From Solicoccozyma terricola (taxonomy: Eukaryota; Basidiomycota; Tremellomycetes; Filobasidiales; Piskurozymaceae), in NCBI GenBank assembly GCA_001600875.1, contig BCLD01000009.1, forward strand, positions 999,492 to 1,034,134: a stretch of DNA of 34,643 nucleotides, read 5' to 3'. Of this stretch, positions 19,796-30,486 are shown in pieces. The notes beneath the pieces were generated by a model, which ran no database searches, was not told where the DNA came from, and was given only the letters and a program-made list of their open reading frames with translations. Both the position numbers and the translations under genes were made by a program. Within the stretch, counting starts at the first letter, position 1, and each line of letters begins with the position of its first letter.

Positions 19796-22146
19796 CTACG
19801 GCGATAACACATCCACCAAGATCGTCATGATACCTAAAATGATTTCCACGCCAATGAGCACGATGACGATGGTTTCCAAATGTTCCCCATGGCTGCTATT
19901 AACACTCTCCTTGAGCAATGTGAGCATATCTTGCAGGACCTGTTGAGGGGATGATGTCGACTTGGTCAGCAGGGAAGTACCGGTTCTCGCTGTAAAGAAA
20001 GAAAAAACGCGAGCACGGACCGCCACCCTAGCATTCAACAGATCAATACGTTGGCCAATCTCGAGATAACTTCGAGCGGCTTGATAAAGCGGTTCCAAGT
20101 CGGGATATGACCAGAAGAATTCCTGGGAAAAGCGTCGGGTTTTTATAATTCCCGGTCGTCAGTGACATTTATCCCCCCAGAGCGAGGAAATGCAACTCAT
20201 CAACTCACAGGTGAATCCAATATCGAGCCTCCCCAATTGATACGCAAGATGAACAAGCTTCCAATCTGTTTCATGATCTCTTTACGAGGCATCTGTGATG
20301 GGAAATTGCGGTGCGGTCCAACGTATTAGCGTACGATACCGTCGTTTTATTCTACGAATAAGAACAAGACGTGACGCACCCCGATTTTCCCAGTCTCACT
20401 CAGAGACCTCGGTAGATCTCTCGTCTGCTCGATCGTAGCGGAAATCAGCTCCTCAAATAGGGAGATCTTGACGGATTGTGAGAGCGCGTGGGAGAGGGAG
20501 AGTTTGGTCCTGTCACAAAAGGTCGACGAGGAAAGGGTCAATGAAGGGAAATGGGGAAAAGAGACGGCAGGACGGGGTAGGTAAAAACCTACATGAACGA
20601 GGAACCCTTGCGTAGAGTTATGACGTCGTTGTAGATACTAAACGAGGGATGTAGCGGTGCATTAGGTAGAGAGCGATGAGACGACGCCGTCAGACAACGA
20701 CTGACCGAGAATAACTTGCATAGTAGAAATTCAAATCCTCCATCTCGACGTCCTCGACGTTCAACTTTTCAATCTCGAATTTTCGTCTATAGAAGGTGCA
20801 ATCGAGCATGTCGATGAGGTTTTTGTCCTTTAACCCCGAATAGGCAGAAGAACCGGCACCGACCGACTCACAAACTAGCCAACAGTCTCTTTTCCTCTCT
20901 CTCCGTCATACCCCAAATAACCACCGTTCCATACTCGAATACAAACATATCCGGTACCCATTCCTCCTCTTCATAATCATCATCTTCACCACCACTATCT
21001 GTACCGTTCGCTAATCCACTCAAGCTCGTTTTGGAATGTCGACGTTTAGGTGCACCTGATCCAGGACGTGTGGAGAATCCGGTTGTTTGTCTACGTTGTG
21101 CGTTTCGTTTATCATCAGTTCGTGATCTTTCACGATCACGATCTCGATCTCGAGCTTCATCGATTTGGTGATTCCGTTTCTTCGCCAATAGACCTTCCGA
21201 TTCCTCCAACCCATGATCCGTTTGTTCTCCATCTTGAGTATCAAGACCGAGTAAATCGCCTTCGAGAGCGTTGGACCTGGGTGCTGGGGAAGTAGGTTGA
21301 AGGGCGGGTGACTTGTGGTGGGAAGAACCGATGGGTGGAGGTGGTAGGTAAGGGGTGTGTAGGCAATCGGATTCAAAAAGACGAGGATGACAGCGGTACG
21401 ATGATGGTCGAGAGGAGAGGTAGGATTGGAGTGCTGGGAGGTTGAAGGAGCTGGGAGAAGGGGAGGGGAGGGGAGGGGATTAAACCGTGGATATTATGTG
21501 CGAACAGTCGACCATGCACTCACGCCGCCGTACAATATGCCGTCACTCTTGGTAACTTTGCCTTTTCCGTCTTTGTCAATCTCAATGCATCTCGTCGTGC
21601 TGAGCCGGCTGGAATTTGATCGATAGGAGTGTAGAACTGTGAGGGGATGTGGATGTGCAAGTTGATGTTTGGTGTGAGGCGAGTTCCTGCTAGTGCTCCT
21701 CCCCTTCTCCTCTATCCGACGGGACAAAACTCTCACCTCGACGCCCTCCCCTTCATCCATATCCTCCTGTCCACCAGCGCCGACACCCGCTTTACTCGAT
21801 GAACCATTAACATGCACAACGTCCTCATCATGATGATGATGAGGTTTCCCAGGATCAACAGCGGTCGTAGGAAGAACCTTGAGTTTATTCGTAGTCTTGG
21901 ATGTTCTGAGCGGGATTTGTAAACGTAGCTACGTCAGCGGCGGCGGGGTCGAGATGCATCTCAGAATGGAAGGGAAGAGTATTACCTATTCGGCCCTCGA
22001 GTCTCTTTCTTCGGGGCCGGGATAGCCACTTGTGAATATGGAAGAGGTAGACCGGATCCCGTACCTACGCTCGATCCACCGAGTGCGATGGGAGTGTGGG
22101 ACGTAGAGGGGTTGGTGTGGGATGGATCGGGAGGAGGAGGAGCCAT
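19796..22146 (-). CDS. RMD1: Rmd1/Sif2 family (DUF155) membrane protein
   Basis: Ten exons: 22146-21986, 21905-21737, 21636-21524, 21450-20872, 20786-20706, 20637-20593, 20509-20380, 20292-20209, 20122-20021, 19939-19796. Phases agree, giving 535 residues. The N-terminus is Pro/Gly/His-rich. The family core starts with GSARRDALRLTKTEKAKLPR and VTAYCTAASFNLPALQSYL. Then come DMFVFEYGTVVIWGMTEREE, FEIEKLNVEDVEMEDLNFYY, KLSLSHALSQSVKISLFEEL, FFWSYPDLEPLYQAARSYLE, and a C-terminal hydrophobic helix at about residues 512-532. This is the DUF155 order found in yeast Rmd1, S. pombe Sif2 and human RMND1. Rmd1 is linked to sporulation; RMND1 acts in mitochondrial translation. Which branch this protein follows functionally is not shown, though no clear mitochondrial presequence is seen. 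Several donors are weak (GTCAGT, GTCCGT, GTGCGT). Confidence 0.9.
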
Positions 22147-22658
22147 GGCGGGCTAGGTAGGGGATGGCGGAGGGAGGGCTGGTGGGGGGTCAGTGGTAGT
22201 GTCTGCGTGTGTACGGAGGAATGGGTGTTGTGGGCTGTGGGTGATGAGACTGCCGAGTTGTGCTTTGTCCTGTTGATAACTGCTAGACGGACATACCACG
22301 TGGCAGTACCGATTGCTCTTTTTCATTCTTTCTCCCCCCCGCAGTTCATTCACTGTCGAACAGGTCACGGAGCGAACTGACAACCATCCAGGGCTCCCGT
22401 TATGCACATCTCAACACTAGGCAGCCAAATACGAGCGAAGAAAACCACGATCCATTTCATAATAAACAATCACAGAAACGAATCGCGATAAAAGGATTTC
22501 CCTCTCCATTCCTTCCCCCAAACCCCCCTCAAAAACGGCAGCATGAAAATGCTCAACGAAAGATTGCACGTTTTGAATCTGTCCATCCAGTAATCTTTTC
22601 ATCCTAGCTTAGAATTGAAAAAGACGTAGACTGAGAGACTCTCGCTACAATCCTCCAT
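22147..22658. other. intergenic region between RMD1 start and RPS4 end
   Basis: It holds the RMD1 promoter region and RPS4 3' flank. A 61-codon minus-strand frame (22602-22417) opens MKRLLDGQIQNVQ but has no recognised domain, and it lies where the RPS4 3' UTR is expected. No gene is called. Confidence 0.4.
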
Positions 22659-24252
22659 TTATGCATCAGCAGCACGCAGACGACGGCGCTGGTCTCGCTC
22701 CTCTGTTAAAACGCCAACCAAAAATTTCCCCCCACATCAGTTTCCACAATATTCACCCTCACATACACACCCAATCTCTATGCAAACTCACCAGCGATGG
22801 AAAGCTTGACACCCTTTCCTTTTGGCAACGAGACGAGCGGCTTGTTACCCTCTCCAATGACGAAAATGTTGGAAAGACGGGTAGCAAACTCCCTATCGAG
22901 GACGTCCTTGACGTGAACGATATCGAAACCACCTTGATGCCTCTCCCTGTGAACGATAACACCGGATCGACCCATGTTACGACCACCAGTAACCATGACT
23001 ACGTTTCCAGGCTCGAACTTTACGTGATCGACGATCTTGTTGTTGACGAGATCGAATTTAACAGTGTCGTTCACCTTGATGTTTGGGTCGGGGTATCGGA
23101 TGGTTCGACCGTCGTGGGTGACGATGTGGGGGACACCCTTGGCACCGAGTTGGTGAACACGGACTTTGAGGAGCTTGTAGGTGGATTCCTCGGGAGTGAT
23201 TCGGTGGATGGTGAATCGACCCTTGATGTCGTAGAGAAGACGGAAGTGTTCACCGGATCGCTCGAGGGAGATGACGTCTGAAGAGATGGAGAAAATAAAA
23301 AGGTTAGAATGACTGATTGTGTGGGAAACCCCCGCGTTTCGACCCCCCGTCTCGACAACGCCTCGACATCAACGCACCCATGAACCCAGCTGGGTAAGTC
23401 TCATCAGTCCTGACCTTTCCATCAACCTTGACAATCCTCTGAGCCATAATAGCAGTGACCTCACGACCGGTCAAAGCGTACTTGAGTCTGTTTCGGAGGA
23501 AGATGGTGAGAGGAAGGGATTCACGGAGCTTGTGAGGACCTGGGGATGGTCGTGGGGCCTAAAGACAAAAAAATAAACGAAGAGTAGGTAAAAATCATCG
23601 ATTGTCAGTAAGATGATTTCCTCAATCCCGATCCATCTGTCTATCCAAACACTCACATAGGTACCCGACAATTTGTCGAGCATCCATGAAGACGGAGCAT
23701 TGAGCCGCTTGAGATGCTTGCTTGAACCCCTCTACAAAGAAGGAAGAGGAAAAGGGAGAGAAAAAAAAAGGCGGGGTTTTCGTCGTCAGTATATTGGTTT
23801 TGTATGGCATCGCAATAGAAAGTCGAGATGGTAATGGTGGTAGGACATGGTATGTGACCCAGCAGTAGTACGGGATAATATTCCAATGGACCGTGGTGGA
23901 TGAAGGGACTTGGGTATCGTGTTCCGCATTCGTAGGTGAATTGTCGTGAATCCTGCGTTGTGAAAACCCCGATTGGATGCACGACATATCCCACCATTCC
24001 CTCGCATTCTCCCCGTCCGTCTTTTCCATCCCTGCTATAAAACACCGTAAAAGAATGAGGTGACAGTATGTACCATATCCTATTCCACCTTGTGTATCTA
24101 ACGGATAGCAGACGACCCATCATGTTTTTGCGTTTTGGGAAAGCAGTTGGCGAGTTGTAATCGTATCCATCCTTGTTGATTGTTGCTGCCCAGTACCACT
24201 GCATGTCCTACCACACCTCTCACTCCCATCACTCCGTCCACCAACTCACCAT
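22659..24252 (-). CDS. RPS4: 40S ribosomal protein S4
   Basis: Exons 24252-24250 (ATG only), 23731-23657, 23558-23378, 23277-22792, 22702-22659 give 262 residues, close to the 261 of yeast. Clear eS4 blocks are [108 protein letters not shown] and [17 protein letters not shown]. It is a structural protein of the small ribosomal subunit body and contacts rRNA through S4-like and KOW-type domains. The first exon is inferred from AAG ATG|GTGAGT at 24252, a common pattern in ribosomal protein genes. With this join the protein starts M-RGSSK where the family has MARG, so either an alanine codon sits in an unseen microexon or the start differs. The 518-base first intron is long for this gene set. 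Confidence 0.95.
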
Positions 24253-24781
24253 CTTGATCGAGATTACTTGATGATATTTGATGACTTTTTCGAGAGGATT
24301 AAGGGACCACGTCGTTGGACGGAGTAGAGGGGGGAAAGAAGGGGACGGACACGGAGATGGGAGTGTCAGGGATGTCCGTGCGCGTGGTGGGAGCCCAGTG
24401 GTGTCGGAGATTAGAATGCGCTTGCCGATGGCGATTCGGGGTAAGCGCATGCCACGTCACAAGGGGCTGCACACGTGACTGGAACTGGTTAAATGGGGCC
24501 CCTAGGAGACAATGGCAGGACGCACATCGCTTACAATACTGAAGGTTTCATGAACCGAATGCGAGTTCAGACAGCAAGCGGCCCACCTTCCAAGGCACTA
24601 GCCGAATGGAATCGGACGATGAACGGGATGTTTGCAAGCGACTTGTGACCGCGTAGACGTCAAACCCAGCCGTGGGTGCTGGCAGGGCAACTTCAACTAC
24701 CCAATGACAATGATCAGAAAGACATTTGCAAGATTCCCCATCCGCTATTTATCCCATCCATCGACAAGCAGAGCCATATCC
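24253..24781 (-). promoter_or_regulatory. RPS4 upstream region with CACGTG and CCACGTCA elements
   Basis: Spacer between the RPS4 start and the 3' end of the transcription factor. CACGTG at 24472-24477 and GCCACGTCAC at 24451-24460 lie about 200-230 bases upstream of the RPS4 ATG. They match E-box and ACGT-core sites, but their use here is inference. Confidence 0.35.
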
Positions 24782-27700
24782 TTAGTCAAAAAATGGCGCC
24801 CTCCCCAACTCCCGCGTCAGTGACCACCAGTCTGCGTCAATCCCATTATCTATCTTGCTCCAATATTCCTGTAATACCGACACAGCAAGTTTGTTATCGA
24901 AGAATGCGTGAGGACTGAAGAACGTCCAGCGTCCGGCGTTAGCCTTTGTTGGCACCCGACAGGACAAGACTACCACTCACGCAAACTCTAAAAGCAGATT
25001 GCGGATCGTCTGACGATGTTCAGTCTCATGCGCAGGCAGATGCAGACCTGCCATAAGCACGGGCCAGGTCATCCTGGAACATCGGGCGGAACCCCGTCAA
25101 TCCCTCGCTTGTGAGCGAACTCCACACGGGGGACACGACTCACCAAACAACCCTACCAAACATCGCCACCGTTTCCGTACAGAGCTCCAGGATCGTCCTG
25201 CTGGCCTGATGTATCCGCTCATCCTGCTGAATGTCAAACGCGTTCTTCAGCAGATGCACCTTCATTGCATGCAGGTGTGCGTAGTTGCCGTACTGCGGGA
25301 AAAAAACGGGTGGTTAGCAAGGGTTGACTACCTTGATTGCACCCACACTGCCTCACCTGAACCCTCGGATGAGCTCGGCGAAAATGACTCGTTGACTTCC
25401 AAACCTCTATCTCCTCCAGCAGGTCATTAGCAATTACCTGCAACGAAACCTGTTCCTCGTCTCCAACCGGATGGTGGCTCTGACCGACGCGGACGATGCC
25501 GTCTGCGATGTGATCGTGTCGGGAATGAATTTGCCGCGTCTCGCGAAGCTGAAGGCCGTGAAGCCGTTTCTTCGCTACCACAGTACAAACCTGGAGGGGA
25601 TCGCGAGCGCGCTGTCAGTGCAGAGCCCTCGTAATCCATCGGTCACACTCACCCTCGCCATCAAATCCACCATTGCACGGGAAACGCCTAACCTCCGCCA
25701 AAGATATCAGCCGGCGGTGCGACCATCCCTTCCCTTACACATCCACTCACCAAACATCCTCTCCACAGACTCCCACTCATCGTCACCCGCCGACCAGCCC
25801 TCGATCTCGAACCACCACGGTGAGAATCCAGTACTGAGAAACGTCGGTGCAACTCCGGTAGTCAAGCAGCCAAACACATCTCGCGTAGCCAGCTGCTCCA
25901 TCAGGAATCGAAACGATGACTGGTGCGATCGCGAGGCTTTGGAGAGGAAGACTTCGATGCCGCCTCGTCGGTCGATAAGCGAGGCTGCAAGGGTGAGGAT
26001 CTCCTGCCATGCGTCGTCCCCAGCGAGGGACTGTGGGGGGATGTAGAGACCGCGGTCAGGGTCTGGCATCGGAAGCGAGGGCATGCCAATGCTCACACTT
26101 GAGATCATACACGACAGTAAAGCTCCCAAAATGATCTCTGAATCATCATTCTTGGTGGATATATCGATACTGCGTCTCAACATGGCCAATGTTCTCGCTC
26201 TCGCAGACCTCGCAAAGTGGGTCGTTGACGGCGGTGCACCTCCTGGAGCTAGATATCTGAGGTGTATCGCTCCGATTGACAAGATGGCGAGTTGCAATGC
26301 ATCGCATGCTAGCGATGACCCTCGCGGGACGGAGAATGCCATCGGAGCATGCCATTCGATCCAAGGGTTTGTAGGAGGGACGTCCAGAGCGACGATATTG
26401 CGGACGGTTTCATTGATGTAGTGATGCATGACGAGTTTTTCGTCACTGGTCGGCGTGATAGGAGTCAGTGCGCAGGAACGTCGGAAACGGTGGATGCAGA
26501 CTCACACTGATGGGAAGTAGGAATGTAGGAATGATCTGGTTGGGTACGATGGGGTGCGGTCGTAAAATGGTTGAAAGGTCAGTTTTTTCATCTCGTCCTC
26601 CTCTGGTCAAGGTCCATGTTTCAAGAGCTGGTCACCCATCTCACACGCGACGACGGAACACTCACGGATTGAGCAACAATTTAGCCCTCATTCCTTTTGG
26701 CACCAGCTCCTCTAACAATCTATCCCTTCCCAACAAGCCGGCACCGATTGCAACCACGTCGTCGCTTCGTCTATGCGGATGAATCGACGTGGCTGTCACG
26801 AGGGATTTTGTGGGTGATGTTCGTGGGGAGGTTGAGGAATGATGCGCAGTCATGTAGTCGTGTGAGAGAGGGACGAAATTGTTTTTTGGTGAAGTCGTGG
26901 CGGGTTTGTCTTTACCTCTGGCAGAAGAGACGGATGGGGGGTTGTCAGTCACACCATCGAGAACACATTGGAAGCTTGTTTTTCCTGCTCACTTTACGCT
27001 ATTCCCTCCCTTTGAGGACTTTGAACGTCGTTTTGCTTGTTCAGATGGCCAACAGCACTACCTCGACCATACATCAGTAAGCCCGCCCGCCCGCCCGTGC
27101 CGCTCTTACCACCCACCCCCGCGACCACTCACCTCCCTACTTGCAACGATACATCTCTTACACCTCGGTCTGACCTCGTCACATTTCACCTTCCTAGTTC
27201 GACAAGTCAGACATCCGGATCTGACACGACGTTTTCGATCGTCTGATGTGCCGCCAGCACCACCTGCTTGGGATGTCACGGATGAGGCTATGGAGGGATG
27301 AGAGTGAGAGTAGACGGAGAGATGGTCGAGTCGGAGATGAAGAGGGTTGAGGGTTCGAGTGAAGTTGGAGGTGGTGGAAGCGGAGGTGGGGGAAGTGGCG
27401 GTGGTCGTGGTGGTCGTAGTTGTGGTCGTGGTTCGGGGAAGCGAAGAGGAGGCGTGATTGAAAGCGAGAGTTGCGAGAGTTGTTGGTCCTGGTCCTGCGA
27501 TGGCATATTGGATGGGATTTAATTGGTCTATTTGACCATGCGACTGTTCGGGTTTGGCTTCTAGGTACGACGGTGCAGCATCGAAAGCTACACGACGAGG
27601 TTTCATTCCTTCCAGAGAGGAGTCACCTTCTATACTTGCCGTAGCTGACGTTGGTGGTGGGTGTGAGAGGTCATCATTCGGCGTGGGAAGCTGAGGCGGC

Positions 27701-27789
27701 GAGAAGGTTGGCAATAACGTGGACGGGTAGCCTTCTGGTGATGTAATGAATGGGTAGAGTTGTGGTGGTGATGTGAAGAAGGCGCTCAT
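24782..27789 (-). CDS. Zn(II)2Cys6 fungal transcription factor
   Basis: Ten exons: 27789-27133, 27057-26993, 26917-26666, 26535-26506, 26445-25751, 25687-25653, 25590-25357, 25292-25144, 25073-24981, 24914-24782. Phases agree, giving 780 residues. The binuclear zinc cluster is C193-x2-C196-x6-C203-x6-C210-x2-C213-x6-C220. The last Cys is supplied by exon 2, and the cluster is preceded by basic DDRKRRVRSG. It lies unusually far from the N-terminus, after a Pro/Ser/Thr-rich region with a poly-Thr run. Downstream, HHYINETVRNIVALDVPPTN, CDALQLAILSIGAIHL, FGVSRAMVDLMARV and LLEEIEVWKS match the regulatory (fungal-specific, fungal_trans_2 type) region. This class binds CGG-containing promoter sites and often controls nearby metabolic genes. 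Its targets are not shown. It is transcribed in the same direction as the adjacent amidase. Exons 4 and 6 are only 30 and 35 bases. Confidence 0.9.
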
Positions 27790-28172
27790 GGTGGGTGGTC
27801 GTGGATGGGTTCTTTGGAGAAGGACGGGAGACCTTCGTGATAACGACTTGATGATTGACTTTGGGATGGACTGGAGATAGTGCTCGCGTTGGAGTTGAGG
27901 GACAAGGTGTGGTTGTTTTCCGGTGCTAACGGGTGGTCAGCCGATGGGGTGGTCTGCGTGGTATCCGATGGACATGCACTGCCAGCTGTGCGAGGTGGTG
28001 TTGACGATGGTGCTGGCTACGATGACCTTGATGGATTCCCCAACGACGATGCTTCTCCGGTCCATTCAATTTACTTCCGTTGATAAGGTCCAAATCGTCA
28101 ACAACCAGCACGTCTACGATAACAACAGAGCAGCCAACCTCCCCCATCCCCCAGCCCCCAGCCCCCTTACAT
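27790..28172. other. spacer between the transcription factor and the amidase 3' end
   Basis: About 380 bases with no convincing gene. It holds the transcription factor promoter. Open frames on both strands here are compositional. Confidence 0.4.
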
Positions 28173-29601
28173 CTACTCTCTCGCAGCAGCCAATGCACTA
28201 GCTACCACCTCCGTCATCGCCAACGTCTGTTCTTCATGCAATCGTCGACCTATCAACTGTAAAGCAACCGGTCCATTCGCTTGCTTGATAGGGTCGTCTG
28301 ATGAAACGTGGTGTCAGTTGGTACAGCAAGGCATGTTCCACGCCCACGCAAACAACTTACAGGACCGCCAGACAGACTCATCGATAGCGTTACGTGGTTG
28401 GTAGGTAGAGTCAATCGGGTCTAGCGATGGGTCAGCGTGTGTGACCGGGAAGACGACGGACGGTTGGTCTAGGAGATCCAAGTTTCAGTAGAGGTTTATA
28501 GCCAAACACACCATCCGCTGGCATACTCACCCGTGATATTCCAGATACCAGTGTAGTTTACATATTCGAATGTGTGGCTGGATACATAACGACATCATTA
28601 GTTTCCCACTGACAACCTCTACTCCTCGCACTCACTGTAAACACCCGGGATAAGGTGAACATGGTGAAATGACCGCATCCAACACCCTCCCTGTCTCCGT
28701 CTCAACCGCATTCCAATGCGCATTTGCATCCTTGACATACGCATTCCTCCTATTATGGACCTCCCAAAGCTCACTCGCTGATAAACCCTTTTCCAACTCC
28801 TTGTAAGCCGTTAAACCCTGTGGCCACGGTTCACCTGACAATGAGAGGAAACGTCGAATCGAATTCGCACCGTCGGCAAGGAAAAAAGTTCGAAGGAGAT
28901 CCCCACCTTCGGAGACGGAATGAGGGATGAATGGGATGACTTGATGACCAGCCAACTTGAGTGCTTCGGCGACGAGACGGAGACCACGTTTAATAGGTGG
29001 AGTAGGAGAGACAACGCCGTCATCGAAAACAATCCCGATGGCTAGTTTTCGAGGAATCGTAACGTCTCTCCATGGGATAGGCAATACCTTTGGGTCATTG
29101 ATCCACCATGCACTGTCAACGACTGTTTTAGCCCATAGAGAGATGGTAGACAAGGAGGAAGACATTGGACCGTTGATGGATAGAACGGATTCTTGACCTG
29201 GAAGACCGGATCGTGAACCGGTCGTTGAGAATCGACCGTGGGATGGTTTGAGGGCGTACAAGTTGCAGAATGAAGCGGGAATTCGGATGGATCTGGGAGG
29301 TGGGGGTGGGGGTGGGGGTGGGGGTGGGGGTGGAGGGTTAGGGGCGGAGGGCTTGCTACGGAGGCGGCGAACGGGTAGGGGAGGAAAAGAAAAGAAAAAA
29401 AACTCACCCTCCAATGTCGGTACCTACGCCCAGAGGAGATCCTGCGCGGAGGAACGGGATGGAAGTGGTTATGAGCACGATCAAAGCACGGGTGTATATA
29501 CACGAATACCCACCCTTCATCGCCAACAAAGCACTCTCGCCACCACTGCTTCCTCCACTGGAGAGATGTCGGTTGAACGGGTTGAGGGTGTATCCCCAGA
29601 C
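28173..29601 (-). CDS. amidase-signature enzyme, 5' part missing
   Basis: Exons 29601-29514, 29441-29408, 29292-28636, 28577-28531, 28468-28361, 28297-28173. The readable part starts VWGYTLNPFNRHLSSGGSSG, the Gly/Ser motif holding the cis-Ser of the Ser-cisSer-Lys triad. It continues GVGTDIGGSIRIPASFCNLY, where the GGS serine is the nucleophile, then LKPSHGRFSTTGSR. The C-terminal half has ISPCSPYPGC, YVNYTGIWNITDQPSVVFPV and GPVALQLIGRRLHEEQTLAM. It matches the fungal acetamidase/general amidase branch, which hydrolyses amides to acid and ammonia for nitrogen use. The substrate is not predictable. The catalytic lysine and all N-terminal exons would lie upstream of 29601, but there the sequence turns within 40 bases into a poly-G tract containing an N, and beyond it is a different gene. 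The coding region is therefore incomplete in this assembly. Confidence 0.88.
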
Positions 29602-29636
29602 CTATCGATGAGGGATTAATATCGAGGAGGCGCCCG

Positions 29637-29656
29637 NGGGGGGGGGGGGGGGGGGG
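29637..29656. repeat. poly-G tract with an N at a probable collapsed junction
   Basis: N at 29637 is followed by 19 G. To the left is the amidase without its start, to the right the RTA1-like gene without its end. Both are minus-strand, and their reading phases do not match across the join. Confidence 0.8.
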
Positions 29657-29704
29657 AGGGAGTCAGCGGCAGGGAAATGTGAGGGAAAGCAACGAGGTAC
29701 TCAC

Positions 29705-30486
29705 ATTCCAAGAAGGATATAATTTGCCGCAGCGAAGAATCTGGCATACGAAAGATCACGCAAAAAATTTCGTGTTATTATCAGGACACCGAACACCGAA
29801 CACCAAACCCCCCCCCCCCCTTTTCCCACCCCCCCAAAACACTCACGCAGGTGCGATAATAGTACAGCAAATCTGCATCATGAAACCATTCCTGGAACTA
29901 TCCCAAAATCCACCGGAAAATGGCGCCCAAACGGTTGTAGTCGCAGACATGACTCTACCTCCCCACTGTGCGAGGTTTTTTTTTTTTTTTTTTTTTTTTT
30001 TCGTTTCGATTTAGTCGGGGGAAATTCAGGAGGGGATTTTGGGATTAGAACGTACACCGATGGCTTCACATGCAGCACCGAGGAAAAAAGTGTAGAGACA
30101 CCAGTAAAGTTTAAAGTAGAGTGCTTGACCGAAATGAAGGACTGTTGGGGGGGGGGGGGGAGAAGATCAAAGGAAGTGTGTTAGTACGTGTGTTCCACCC
30201 GAAATCAAGCAAAACGAACAAAACACCCACTAGCAGACACAGCAAATAAAACGAGGAAAGCGATAGCGACGGATTTGTTTACATTGTATCCGTATTGTGC
30301 GAATTCGACCTTGTTCGAGAAGAGGTTGACGGATCCGACGTCCATGTTACATCCTGTGAGGAGGGATGTTGTGACGCCTGGTGGTGGGAAGGGTGGTGGG
30401 GGGGTCAGTGAGTGGACGCGGGGGAGTAAAGACGGAAGAGATGGTTTGGACATACATGTGATGTTGGGTATAGTATCGGACGACAT
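29705..30486 (-). CDS. RTA1-like multi-pass membrane protein, 3' part missing
   Basis: Exons 30486-30456, 30377-30231, 30141-30056, 29965-29847, 29740-29705, in consistent phase. The start MSSDTIPNITC gives an extracytosolic Cys-containing leader. NLFSNKVEFAQYGYNVNKSV leads into helix 1 (AIAFLVLFAVSAILHFGQAL), then FKLYWCLYTFFLGAACEAIG, GGRVMSATTTVW and FMMQICCTIIAPAFFAAANY with ILLG. This is the order of the RTA1/Rsb1 family: seven-helix plasma-membrane proteins implicated in sphingoid-base release and resistance to 7-aminocholesterol and related compounds. About half the expected length is present. After exon 5 (donor GTGAGTA at 29704) no further family exon is found before the poly-G/N tract at 29637. 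Intron 3 contains an A26 run in the sense strand. Confidence 0.82.

Noticed and set aside
22778..23358. Plus-strand 206-codon frame and minus Ser/Thr-rich frame over the RPS4 exon
   Set aside because: Shadow frames of the strongly conserved RPS4 coding exon.
28632..29414. Amidase read as one 260-codon gene starting MEGEFFFFSFPPLPVRR
   Set aside because: That start lies in an intron with a C-rich repeat. Splicing at 29292 and 29408 joins upstream exons carrying the SSGGSSGG motif.
29602..29740. RTA1-amidase fusion protein
   Set aside because: The RTA1-like donor is phase 2 and the amidase exon needs phase 0, so joining them breaks the amidase frame.
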